Below, one piece after another: positions 1 through 12,500 of a stretch of 64,000 nt of DNA. The DNA is taken from assembly GCF_014805625.2 (NCBI RefSeq), contig NW_023998456.1:3068810-3132809 (forward strand), read 5' to 3'. Under the pieces are notes generated by a model that saw nothing but the letters and a program-made list of their open reading frames with translations, was not told where the DNA came from and made no database searches. The DNA comes from Glossina fuscipes. Taxonomy: Eukaryota > Arthropoda > Insecta > Diptera > Glossinidae. Numbering within the stretch: position 1 is the stretch's first letter; each line of letters begins with the position of its first letter. The position numbers were made by a program, and so were the translations under genes.

Positions 1-289
1 TTGTTGATTTTTTAAACAAGTAAAGAAGTGTGTCCACTTATTCAATTTCTTTGTAACAGACGAAACTTTACAGGCCTTGGAGTGTAGAAAATATTTCAAC
101 TACCATAAAATTCCAATTATGTTTGCTCCAGAAATTGATATAAAAATTTTAAATTTTTGGCATTTATTTTCGGTTTATTGTTTACAACGTAAGCGATAGT
201 TTTTTTTTTTTTTTTAAACTTGCCTCTGTAATGTGATATAAAGTGAGCGCTGAGCGGTCTAAAAAGATCTATTGTACTCACCCGTGCCC

Positions 290-540
290 CTAGATCTCCA
301 GCTTAAGGTTCCTTAAGAATCCCGCCACTTTCTTTTCTGCGGAGCGCCAAACGGTGAGCGGCATTGTAAAATCCTCGTCAAAAACCTGGCATCCGGTCTA
401 GCAGATGGCCGCGCATTCGCAGCGAATATGATGGAATGCTTCCTTCCTTCGCCCCATCGCAGAATCTGCACGAATCGGTATCTGAGACACCAGCATCTTC
501 CAGGTTGGACCTGACGGAGTTATGACCCGGGTATAAACTT
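290..540 (-). pseudogene. Decayed LINE C-terminus (RNase H-adjacent Cys/His segment)
   Basis: Read on the minus strand from 540, one frame gives G-H-N-S-V-R-S-N-L, then D-S-C-R-F-C-D. After a frameshift it continues H-I-R-C-E-C-A-A-I-C, a stop, then W-R-S-A-E-K-K-V-A-G-F-L-R and a final stop at 290. The GH-x-L...C-R-F-C...H-x-x-C-E-C arrangement is typical of the region after the RNase H domain in Loa/I/R1/Jockey-type LINEs (family knowledge). A frameshift and an internal stop make it a relic. Confidence 0.6.
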
Positions 541-3500
541 GCTTTTAAATGCTATCCAAAGCCATGATACGCAACGTCACCAATGCCTTCATTTTCTTTT
601 TTTTTTTTTAAAAAAAAACTTTGCCAATAGCTATTGTATATATTTGGGTATTAATTAAAACTCGTTTCTCAATTTTTACTGTTCATCTCGTAAATTCATT
701 ATATAAATATTTACAAATCAAGGCATTTGAATTTTACGGAAACTATTCACAAAAACGTTGTGTTTTGTGTATTAAATCCAAATCGATTAATTGTTTTTGT
801 ATGACGTAGTTAAAAAACCGACGCGGAAGTCAAAATCTGAACCAGCATGTAGTTACATAACAATTGCGTAAATTGCTACATTTCTATCCATCTGATATAG
901 GCCTTAGAAACTTTTTCTTTGTAGAACTTATGTTTGAAGGTTTTCATTTGCATTGTATTTATAATTCAGTCGACATCAGAGGTTCTTCCAGAAATAACGA
1001 TGTCGTACATACCTCCATCAAGCGTCTAAAAGTCTTTGATGAATGTCTTCGGTTTGCTTGCAGTGATGGGTATCCAAAGTTCGCAATAAAACGACTAAAG
1101 CTATCCTTCGTGTTTTTCTTTTTTTATCCATTTTCATTTTTATTCGCATTTTATAAACGTTTTTTATGTTCTATTATTACTTCTGGTTGTTTAGTTTAAC
1201 TGGTTTATAGCCATCTGAAATTTGATGACGATCTGTGTGTGTGTGTGTGTGAGTGTGTTTGTTATATTATCTACAGTTTTTTTTTTCTTCTTCTTCTTCT
1301 TAATTCTACATGTATATGTGTGGACTTACGCTATCCAATTATCTACCAGCTGCCACCCTAGGCAACATGGTTGAGTTTTTATTAGATTTGCTATTAATCT
1401 TTTGATGTCACATTATCGTCATTCATAATAATTCTGGTGGAAATTATTGTCATTAGTTATTTTATTATAACAAAAAATGTAATTCATTTGTCTGAAAGGA
1501 GGAACTTCTGTTAGGGTTGAACGATTATGAAAAGCTTATGTTATCGTCATTCAATGGAGAATTACTTGCGCATTAAATAGCAACGTAACTACTAAATTCA
1601 ACTTAATTAACGGGCATAAGGCGTCAAGCGCTTCTCTATGAGGCAAAATGACTTTATTTATAAGAAAGCGTAAGACACAATATCTAATCTTAGAATGCTA
1701 TAAATTGAAAAAGTAAGTAGTTGTAAAGTCGTCCATTTTACATAAATAGGACGTATCTTAAAAAGACATTGCAAGCTCAAGATATTCAAAAATTGCCTTA
1801 ACATCTTAGCATGAAAGGAGCTTCACTTAAACGAAAGTTAAATCTGTTCTTGCCCGTAAGAGTTACACTACGCGGGGAAAGCAGCCATATCTGTATACCA
1901 GATGCCAATGATGAAGCAATTAATGTTTTGATTTCGAAAATTAGATCCTAAGAATTTAAGTAAATTATTTTCTGCTCTATCTCAATAAGACAAAGAAATT
2001 TAGCGATTGAATTGCATTCTCAGTTTAATATATCTAACCTTCCGAGATGAGGATTTAAAAACTATATTCATCTTTGCAAACCGTCGGCCATCAATAAATA
2101 AATACTAACAAGTGAAAACGCTTTAATGGGCGACGGTGCGCCATTCAATATCCTACACCATTGCGCTTAACGCAGTTATTCATTTTTTCGCTTCTTAAGT
2201 TAAGGTATTACATGGGATTTTCAAAGCGGTCGTCCTTACGCACAAACATGTCGATGCATTCAATTTCACGAGTGCAGGGAAAGGAGATGGTTAGGCGGAC
2301 AGACAAGCTTTGGGCGGTTCAGAAAGGGATTCTGAATCAATCGGTATAAGAAAAAGTGGGTTGTCCTCAACTGCTTCAGTTTGTTACACACAGTCGCACA
2401 AAGCTTAATATACCGCTGGTACCGTTTCAGAACACATGCTTTTTCCGAGTCGGCTTAGTCCCATTCTACACCCCATGCTCATGCGTTAAACTCCCGATAA
2501 AGCTTTAAAACAGCACTTTCCTCCAACTCGTACCTATCAAGGGTAAAAATGGAGCGAATTTGGGCTAAGTAACTTGTAAGCCGTAAGAAATCTCAAGAGA
2601 GCCTAAAAATTTAAAGTTTTATTCTATTGTCAGTAGTTTTAACCACAATCACGTAAAAGTGATTTTAATCAGACCTGCTTATTGTGAAAAGATGATGAAT
2701 TTTTCTTTTACGTTCATTTGTCAATTTCAAAATTCTTAAAATTTCTTAAAATCTATGTTAAAAAATAATTTTTCGTCTGATGCTCTAACCAGTTTTTTGG
2801 TGGGTATGTGCCTTTCCCCGATTAAGCACGCACCTTCGCTGCGACCAAAGTAAACTCTGTGTTGAACACAGGCAAATATATAGACAGACGGACGGACATT
2901 TGTTTTCGCAAGTACTATAACGGTATAAAAAGTCGTAGCCGGCATTAGGTCAAAGATATGCATACACACCATCGACAATGATGAGACAAACAATATGTTG
3001 TAGTAATCTTCAGAAGTGGTCGCAAAGCATCGAAAATGCATTGAAGTTTTCTGCTTTCATACACACAAATCGAATATATTTTTAAATCTCCTCTAAGAAC
3101 TTAAGCTAGAAATGTATGAACTAAATTTTAATTTTCTGTAAAAACTTAACTTTTTGCAGACATGCTAACAAAAAACGGACATATAGACAGACAAGCTTAA
3201 CAGTAGTATACTGTAACTATAATATGCACACTAGTGAATTCTACAAAGCGAAATAGTTGTTGATTACACACGTAAAAGCTAAAGAAAACCGCTCTTGTTT
3301 CTGTTTGTTTTGAACGGAAAATACTTTGGTAGAGTTGAAGCTTAGAGAAGAATACAAGTCTCTTTAAACAATTTAAATAATGATGGACTCACCGAAAGTG
3401 TCCTTATTTTGGTTTTCAGTTTTTTCATTCCTGTTTATGGTTATTTTCTCTTTTGTCGCTTTAATGTAGACACGAATCTAGAGCGACATAAAGCTATTGT

Positions 3501-3775
3501 GTAGAATTTTGTCAAAAGTCACATTAACGCCTTTTTAATGAAAACTTTGAATGAAAGCAAAAAAATGAAAAAAAAAAGGTGCAATAAAACATACGAAAAA
3601 GAAAAACTCCCTGATGAGGAAGTTTGTCTCTTTGTTATAAAACAAAAAACAAAAAAAAGTTGTAGAAACGAAACCAAGTAAAACTTCAACATGAGTTGGT
3701 AGGTAATATCATGTCGCATGTATTCGGTTCTGTTAGTTAGTCTTTTTTTTTTTTTTTGCTTTCGGTTTTGCCTTT

Positions 3776-3814
<39 letters not shown>

Positions 3815-4702
3815 ATACAGACACATACATACACAGAATTTTAAATGTGTAATATTGTCTGGCTGGTAGTTTTAATAAATTTGTGGTTTTTCGCGTTTTT
3901 CCCTATTTCCTCATTTCTTAGTTTTCACAGATTTTAAGCATAAATTCAACACTTGAAGAAAAACCAAAAAGGCGACGAGGAACGTTAGCAAAGCAAAAAG
4001 GGGGTCTAAGTAAATTTTACGACTTCAGCATTTGATAGCGTTGTTGATGTGTAAGCTTTACCATTTTACTTCGCCATTATCTTTGTCCTCGTCTCTTCAT
4101 TGCATCTCCGGCAACGAGATTTACGAAAATATCAGGTTTTTCTGTCGTTTTGTAACCTCTTAAAATGAATAAAAACTAATCTCTTTTTAACCAAGATTAT
4201 CTATCTGTTTGACTTATAATTAACCGCGATTTCGCATAGAGAATACCATGCATAAATCATGGTTCGGTTCAGGACCGAATTTCAAATGAAACATCGAAAT
4301 GAAATGCATTTCGCTCAAATAAAAAAATTATAAAAAAAAATAGAAAAATTAACCCTTTTGCACTTCCGGTACCTTTCCGGCAACCTTTAATAACCTGAAA
4401 GTGATTTTTCAAGTTCAACTTAAACAGTGCGGGAAGGATGTCGAATTGAAACATCGTTTCATGCATACACACATACATATTCGCATGCATTGTTTCACTT
4501 CATAAGTAGTTGTGATTGTGTTGCTTTACAAAATCATTCGAATATTTTGATTATATTCTGTCTTCGCTGAGAGGTGCACAAAAGTCGATCTAAGTTAAAT
4601 CTCAAATTCGTTCTGTTTTCGTTTACTTTCCGTAACGTTAGTTAAAAGTTTTTAATCAAGACAGGACAATAGCGGGAAGTTATGTGTGCTCTTTCTTCTA
4701 AA

Positions 4703-4749
<47 letters not shown>

Positions 4750-5420
4750 CACATGCAAAGACGTAAAACGTGACAGTCATGTTTTATTGTTAAGTCTAAA
4801 CCGCTGCTATGGTTTTCAATTTTTTTTTTCTCTTCCTCTTTTCTTCATCTTCTCTCGATTCTCGTAATTTTCTGTCTATCTGGCTATTGTTGGAGTTTAT
4901 TAGTGATGATTTGCTAACAAAAAAAAAAAAATGTATTTCTAATTTTATGTTTTCATCGTTCATTTTGCATAGAATTTTCATTTAACTTTCTTTTTAAAGA
5001 TTGTAACGAATTTAACAAAATGTTATAAATAAATCTTATAAATAAGTTTTAACGATTTTTGGCTAAAACTCGATTCCAAAAATAAAATAATTTTTTTTTA
5101 TCGCCTTAATCGATGCTTGGGAACCTCTCTAGAAAATGTGGAAAATATTCATCACATCGAAGAAATGTTTACTTTGACATATCGAACTCTGCATTTAGCA
5201 AAGACTGCCCGTTTGCAAGGTGGTCCTACAGGATGGTCAAATGCCTAATTTATAGTTTCTTGTACATACTAACAGACTTCTTCAGAATATGCTTGTGTTT
5301 GTTTAGAAGGATTTGCAAACAAGAAAGATGTTAGCAAAGACTCATTGAGACGAGCATTTAATGGAAAAATGATTAAGCCACTTCGAAATCTATTCGTATT
5401 CGTGCCAAGGAATTAAAAGC

Positions 5421-5568
5421 GTTTATTATTATTATTAAATTAGCCAGAGAATAAATTCTAAGATTAAAGTCTTAAAGCACTAGCATCTAAGGCTATCGGC
5501 TTTATTAAAAACTCTACCACATTTGAGATTCGAACTCACTACCATTGAATTGTTAGTCGAGACTCTGT
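5421..5568 (-). repeat. tRNA-derived SINE, copy a
   Basis: In reverse complement this has a pol III-like head with B-box-like GAGTTCGAATCTC (5525-5537 on the window), a unique body containing GCCGATAGCCTTAGATGCTA and CTTTAAGACTTTAATCTTAG, and an (AAT)n tail (5422-5436 on the window). The body recurs at 35321, 54846 and 58437, and the head at 50624. Confidence 0.7.
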
Positions 5569-5802
5569 GTTTAATAAAGGTGTAAGATGTACGATTCTCT
5601 CTTTCACAGATTCTGGCAAAAAAACCTCCAGCAAAGAGATTCATATTAGCAATATTTTTTAGTAGTCAGCTCCTTCGAAAAATAATCTAGCAAAACGAAA
5701 CGGTAGGATGGAATGGTGTGGGGAAACAAATAGATCAGTAATTACTAGCCAATTACAGGCTTTTAATAGGGAATCGCGTGGTATAAGTCAGTTAGGAACG
5801 AT

Positions 5803-6024
5803 ATGAGAGCAAGAAGGGTAAGTTCCTTATGGCAACTTTTAATGCCATTTATTGATCAAGATATTTTCCAAATTTATTGTTGGATATTTGTCTTAATACT
5901 TTGTTTCCCTCTAGCACAGAATAATATTAGTTTTCCCAAATATTCATTCGTTGAACCTAGAAATAAAAGAGCTGCACGAACATTTTTGGTCAGCTCGCAC
6001 ATCAGAATTGATCAAGTCATGTAA
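5803..6024 (+). other. Short ORF with signal-peptide-like hydrophobic run
   Basis: This ORF encodes a basic start (MRARR) and a hydrophobic run W-I-F-V-L-I-L-C-F-P-L-A-Q about 280 bp before exon A. It could be mistaken for the missing signal-peptide exon, but no GT donor in the required phase 1 follows the hydrophobic run. I list it as a weak candidate only. Confidence 0.15.
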
Positions 6025-6308
6025 TATGTGCATGTATGTGTACGTATACAAAATACATGAAAAACATATTATTATTCCGAAATCGAAGGTTGAAGACATT
6101 TATGAAACCCAGCTTTTAATTTCTACCTTTCATTTCATTCCTCTTTCTCTAGATAGGCATATTTTAAATATGAATCTCTTAGCTCTTAAATATCTTATTC
6201 TTCGTGAATTCAAGTGTCTGCCGTGTATGCATTAGGTGTTACTTAAATACGAAAACATTGACAACACGTTCGCTAACATTTGATATTTTATTTATTTCTT
6301 TCTTTTAG

Positions 6309-6544
6309 GTGGTGGTGGCGCATCGGATGTAACCAAAGATCAGTGCAATAAAACGGTCGATATTTTTGAAGACGTTAGTTCACCGGAACTAACGAATCAG
6401 AATGTGGGGCGTCCCTTAATTTGCTGGTATCGCTTTCGTACACTGAAAGGAGCGCCACGCGACTTCGTCTTGCGTTTACGCTTCAAAAAGTTTAAAGTCG
6501 GAAATTTACTAAACGCCACGCATTGCGACGGTGGCTACTTGCAG
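6309..6544 (+). CDS. CUB protein exon A (first half of CUB 1)
   Basis: The acceptor TTCTTTTAG precedes it and GTAAAA follows. It begins with two bases of a split codon, then a Gly-rich start (GGGASD) and C12 of D-Q-C, and ends in phase 0 after G-Y-L-Q. The conserved H-C-D-G-G-Y-L-Q stretch is the middle of a CUB fold. The Gly-rich start suggests the missing upstream exon ends just after a signal peptide. Confidence 0.85.
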
Positions 6545-9500
6545 GTAAAATTGAAAAAGAAAAATTTATATTCAATAATAATTAGGGAAATTGTATTTGG
6601 TCGTGACCGAATCTTTTATACCCTTTAACGTTCTTTTCAAAAAGACTAAAAAAAAGGAAAGGAAGTAAATTTTAATGCTCTGCAACATTGGCTGGGTGCG
6701 GTTGCTTTTTCCTATTTTCAGAATAAAAAAAAAAAATTTAGATTGTGTGTTTGCTGTACTTTACAAGTAACAAACCAAACACACGAAAAGCAAAATTGTT
6801 CATAGTTACTGTTGCACAAATGTTTTAGCGTTAAAGCTCTGTTTGTAAACTTTTGGTCATTTTCGAATCCTTTTGCAAGTTTATAGGTGATGTCTTCAAT
6901 TTCAGATAATACACAGTCGCGCAGACGAACAGATGGACGGATGAACAGATGGGTGCCGGTTGGCTAAGAACTTATGTATTTTATGGGATTTGTGAAGCTT
7001 GACACTGCATGTCATAAGCATATTGAAAAAAAAGTTCAATTTTGATACACTATAATACTGGGTAGGCACGTTCAATTTTTTCATTTTCGTACAGGTACTA
7101 CAGCATCGCCCATGGAATATGCGTCCAATGCTTTATAGATCTATCTCCTGTAATTTATGAGTAACGAGCAAAAAACCAATTTTTTATTTCTTTTGAAAAA
7201 CAATGGCGTTCGCAGTCCGCCTGGTATTGTACAGCCACCCTCATGCATGCAAAAGCTACCAAACTTAATTCGAAATTTAAAGTCGATAGCCTCATTTTTG
7301 CAGATAGGAAAATTTTCACCACAGACAGGTAGACAGAAGGACATGCTTGAATGGGTTCAGAATTTCTTGATGATAATAGAAAACACATAATACTTTGAGG
7401 GTCTCTAAAGCCTCCGTGTGGATGTTGTAAACGTTGTGAGTGAACAACGACTTACAATGAATGTATTCCCCATGCTTCTGCGATGGGTATAAAAAAGCAA
7501 ATCAGGATAAAGTACAGCAAGAAATAAAGCAGGCTATAATGTTTACTGCTCTACGCTCTCAACTATAATGTTTGAGTTCATATTTCGTCCTTCCATTCTA
7601 AACTATAGTTACATGTGAGGGTTGATAATTCCACCGATGCTTTCATGTTTACAAATTTTCCACAAACAAACAACAAATTTCAATAAAGTATTTAGAAGAC
7701 TATGACATAAATTTAGCTTTAAATGGACATATGTACTGATCGAGCGGACAACTTGAATGCCTAAAAGAGCAAAAGAAAAACGTTAGTTAAGCGCAATGCG
7801 GATCATACATCATAAAGACAACGCATAAGTAATTATTGATGCAATCCTTAGTCATTATTGAAGCGCAGGCCGAAGACGAGTTTCTACCGTGCGGCCCTGA
7901 CGGGGAGGTATTCAGAGATCTTACCCTCCAGCCGTTAACACCCAAACTGAAGAAGTTCCTGAGGATTCCATGAGCAGCTGGAATGCGAGGAATGTTTACA
8001 GGAACTAACGCTGGAGAAGGATGCCTTCTGCCATGAGAAGCGAGGTCGCAAGGTTGCCAGAGATAAACGGAATAGCTTGACCTGGACCTCGAAATATCTC
8101 AAAATGAAAAATGGTTTTCTCTTCTAGGTATGAAACTTATCGTAACCTTCGTACGGGCACGCTTTACTTCCATACAATTTACAGTTGTTTTCCATTATAC
8201 CGAGCTTGTGAAAAATTTGAATAAAATTAGCCATCAACCAAGCTTACGAGTGTTGATGAAATAATTAGAGATGGAAAAGAATGTACTTTCAATTCTTTAA
8301 TGAAATAATCATACGAAGGCTTCTTTTAGGCTGCTATAATGACAGTCACTGTTGGGAAATTTGTCCTAACTAAAGCTTTTTGTTCGCTTTTGGGGATTTT
8401 AATATCTCCGGAGTGCAAAGGAAACGGAAATTATATTATGATTTATGATTTTTCGTGCTTTCCTAACACTGAAGAGGAACAAAAAAAGCAAAAAAATTAA
8501 ATTAAATTTATGACTTTATAACTAAAAATATAATGACTTGAGCACACACAGAAATATAACATATTTACTCTCCTTTATATATAATGAAATCTTAACAATC
8601 ATTTATATAACGAGAAATGATAAACGAACTTGAAGCAGAAGAAAATTTTGTAGGACCAACTCTTGTGAATAGCAAAAGTGTATGCACAAATCTCTATATG
8701 TGTATGTGTGTCTCCTTATAGCATTTCATACACATTCAAATGCGTCAAATGTATGTACGTGTAAATGAAAGTTTATAGGGAAACCTTGGCAGACATAAAT
8801 ATAAAAGAAGGAAAAAAAAGAACCGGGACAGGAGTGGTAGAATAGGAAAAACTATCTAAAACTCGTAGAGAGTAATGGATAACATATGGGAATAATCATC
8901 TCACAGTTGACATTTTTATAATTTCATTTATTTTTCACTTACGTACTGTTTGTTAGACAGCTTATCATAAAATGTTTTATCAAAATTTTTATTGTTTCTA
9001 TAACACGTTCTCATGTCTATTAAAACGTTTTGCGAATATCAATTGATTAGTTTTATTTATATGCTGCAAATGAAGAATGAAGGATGATGGCATAGCAATT
9101 ATCTTGATGTACTAAATCCTTGAAACATCTCACAGGATATGCTTTCAAGGAGAATGACTATTTTTCTCATCGCAAACATATTTTCAACCGACTTTCATCT
9201 ATTCTTTCAAATTTGTCAATACGATACGTGTTATATAATATTGGGTTGGTGGGAAAGCTCTATTGGAACATTGGAATTTGTGGAATGGTGGATGTCGAGT
9301 CCCTTTGTAATGGCACAGTGTTTAGATTTAGGCTGCTCTCCTACGTGGGCCGCGAAATGTCGTTATCAACGCCCACGTCAACACTTTTCTTTAACACTGA
9401 AATCACCTTAGTGAAAGTGGGCAAATCATGTTTGGTAGGTCCGAACATTTACAACTTCACTTCCCAATCTGTCGTACATGCCGAGTTTCTTTGCAACTAC

Positions 9501-12500
9501 AAAGTGCTTATATCTAAGCTGGCTTCTAACGTGGTCCGCAGAATGTCATTGCTACTGAAATCTCCGAAACAAAATTTGCAAAACTTTCTTTGGCAGTTCC
9601 GAAAGTTCACAACTTCACTTCCCAACGTGTCACATAAATTTTTACAAGCAAACAATGCAACATATGCATTGTTTATCTCCCGCTAGCTTTGTTCCCTATG
9701 CACTTCACAACCAAACAATAAAGGGCACTGAAAGTAGTCCTCTTAGATCCCAGGTCTCTTATCTTAAAAAATAAGGCATCACATGCCGCACTCTACCCGA
9801 TTTCCTTGACCTGACAAGTAAAATTACCCGCAACTAGTGAAATGGAGTAGAACTTTTCAGCCAATCCATATATATATAATTATAATAGATAGGATTATCT
9901 TATAGTATATATACATNNNNNNNNNNNNNNNNNNNNNNNNNNNNNNNNNNNNNNNNNNNNNNNNNNNNNNNNNNNNNNNNNNNNNNNNNNNNNNNNNNNN
10001 NNNNNNNNNNNNNNNNAAATAATTTTTAGTACATAAATAAGCTCCTATTCTCATTTTTTTGTTTTTGTAGATTGTGGATGGGAATGCGAAAACAGATGTC
10101 TCGAATCGCCGTGAACCAGGCATGTTTTGTGGTGAAGCTGAACAACCGCAGACATTTATTAGTGAAACGAGTTATGTAAAAGTTTTATTTCATACCGACA
10201 ACTTCACAGACCAGGTAAGCGTAAGAAAAATATAAGTCAAGTTCCCAATTAAATAAATTGCATTAAGCTAACAAAAATTGAAAGAAAGACTTGCAACGAT
10301 TTTAAAGCAAATTTCATATCATAGCTTACAATTTATTCAACAATCGAGAAATTTCTTTCATTTCTATTGCTTTGTTTTTTGAGTAAAGCAGTGACAAATA
10401 CTGCAACATTGTTCAACACATTGTATGCCCTGATGTCAGACGTTATTCAACAAACAATTTTGTTACAATTACGAGCGATGTCAATGATGCAATAGCAAGG
10501 CAATTGTGAACTGTAGGAATTAAAGCCGGGAGATATGAAAACGAGATTTTCCATCTGTAAACAGTTATTCCAAAAGCAAAGGTATTCTGCAATTAGAAAT
10601 AGACTCGCTATGACAATCAAAAGTGTGGAAAACGTGGGAATGGCATGAGTGAGCATCAACGCCAAAGACAAAGCTAAACATTCATAATACGAAGCTAAAG
10701 ATCGATATTTGATGGTGTCAATAATAGGCGTTATGAGCGGTGAAAGTCAAGTGAAAACATTACGAGCAATCGCTTTCGGTTATTGGTGCGAGTAACCTGA
10801 TCGTTAGGGGGAAAATGAAAGTAATATCAGCAGAGAGACGATCGAGTGACCTTGTAGCGCGATCACTTATCGTATTGCGCGTGAAAACCTATATGGGAAT
10901 ATTTGGAATATTTATGTCGAATATCGTACCCCGACCATCATAGTCCACTAAGATCGTTGCTTCCCCGCAGTCTAGTCAATAAGAATGCTTGATCGGTAAA
11001 ATCACAAGGCCTCCTGAATGGATATACGCCATCGTAAGACGCAATCGGGACCTGTCCCTCTCTCGCCACATCTTCGTCCTTGACCATTACCTTGTTTAAA
11101 AACTTATCCTCAGAAGAAAATTGCTTACCAGTTGTTTCGATCAATGACTCCGTGTCAGTCATGCGTTCACCTCGGGTCATGTGTGCTGCAAGATAAGAAA
11201 AGATAGTCAGTCGCTAACGATGAACAATGTTTTGAGTAATAAGTATTTTGTCATTTTGACAGAATTTATTGTCGCAAGTTTCGCAAGACGTCATTTAAAA
11301 TGTACTTGTGTACTTAATAACTTTATTAATTGCTTCTGTTTAACTTGAAACATTGTTTCCTTTCTTTCCTTTCATTCTTTTTTTTGCTTTTGCTTACAAA
11401 TGTTAATAACTTGATAACAGTATGGAAGTCGATAACCTCTTTTGCCATGCACTGATATAATTGTCTCTACATTTAAGCGTACGCTTTAGAGTAACTTTGT
11501 TAATCTCTGACTCGGTTTTATCATCAACAACACCAGCGTCAGCGTCATCCACGAACATGCTACTAAAGTAATAAACTTATTTTTCTAAGCAAACAAGCAA
11601 AAAAAAAAAAGAAATTGCATAGATTTCAGTATTAAACACATCTTTCCCAGTTTTTTCTTATCTCAGTGCTCATTTTCTCCCTTTACACACGGACTTTGCC
11701 ATCATTCATGCATTCTTCGTTATTGAAGTCCTACATTTATGCATTATTATTTAAGTTTGAGTGCAAACAGGAAGTTAGTTGGTTAGCAAAACCGTACACA
11801 TGTATATATATATATGTATATGTATATATATATATATGTATATAAAAACATATATGTGTGCATATGAGTACATACATACATATATGTCCGTCTACAGGAA
11901 GAACTTATGGTTACTGATGAGCAACAGCTAACTCATTATACGAGTTTAACTGCAGTTTGCTGCTGGTTTGCTATTATCTGAGCAGTGTCTGTCCTACACT
12001 AGTGTGTTGTGTTGTTCTGTTGTATGTGTGCATAGAGGATAAATTGCACATAACTAAACCATCGGGAACACATAGAAAGGAAAGAAGTGTATAAGACAAA
12101 AATATATAGAAATCTAAAGTTTTTCATAAATATTTATGAGTTTATTAAGGTGGTTTTGTTTTCTAGTGTTTAAAAGTGATAAACAAATAGCTGATGATGA
12201 CGATGATAATAATAACGACGATAATCATGATAACAATAACGCGAATAATATCGAGGGACAAGGAAACTATGTGGGAAATGTGTTAAGAAATGTATGCGAA
12301 TACGAATAAGTGAACCAATGAATAAAACAGACTAAAAAATATTTTTTGTTTTTCTTTTTAAAATAAATGTTAATGAATGCGCTTTTTTAGATTTCGGATG
12401 AGAAAAGCAAAAGTGTTAGCTCAAACTAATATAATAATAAATGGAAAATAACGTTGGAAAAAGCTTTGTTTATAAGAAAACATAATACAAAATTTTAATT

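Larger units (their letters stand above)
1..6308. other. Upstream flank or 5' intron of the CUB gene
   Basis: I find no exon that splices in phase 1 to the first CUB exon. Contents are a LINE fragment at 290-540, CA/TG microsatellites (1236-1254, 3778-3808, 4705-4731 running into TA), diffuse repeat sequence near 2160-2440 and 2860-3240, and a SINE at 5421-5568. The rest is AT-rich with no recognisable features. Confidence 0.6.
6545..10070. other. Intron A-B of the CUB gene
   Basis: Intron of at least 3.5 kb, containing a TIR repeat (6903-7491), a coding-like relic (7866-8126), a 188-codon ORF with internal duplication (9120-9686) and the assembly gap. The remainder is AT-rich with no recognisable feature. 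Confidence 0.7.

Noticed and set aside
3519..3830. 103-codon minus-strand ORF
   Set aside because: It starts in a CA microsatellite (C-V repeat) and is otherwise Phe/Leu-rich translation of A-rich DNA.
4682..4867. 61-codon ORF with T-H and I-Y repeats
   Set aside because: Translation of a CA run followed by a TA run.
9857..10123. 88-codon ORF across the N run
   Set aside because: Created by the assembly gap; the open frame is artificial.
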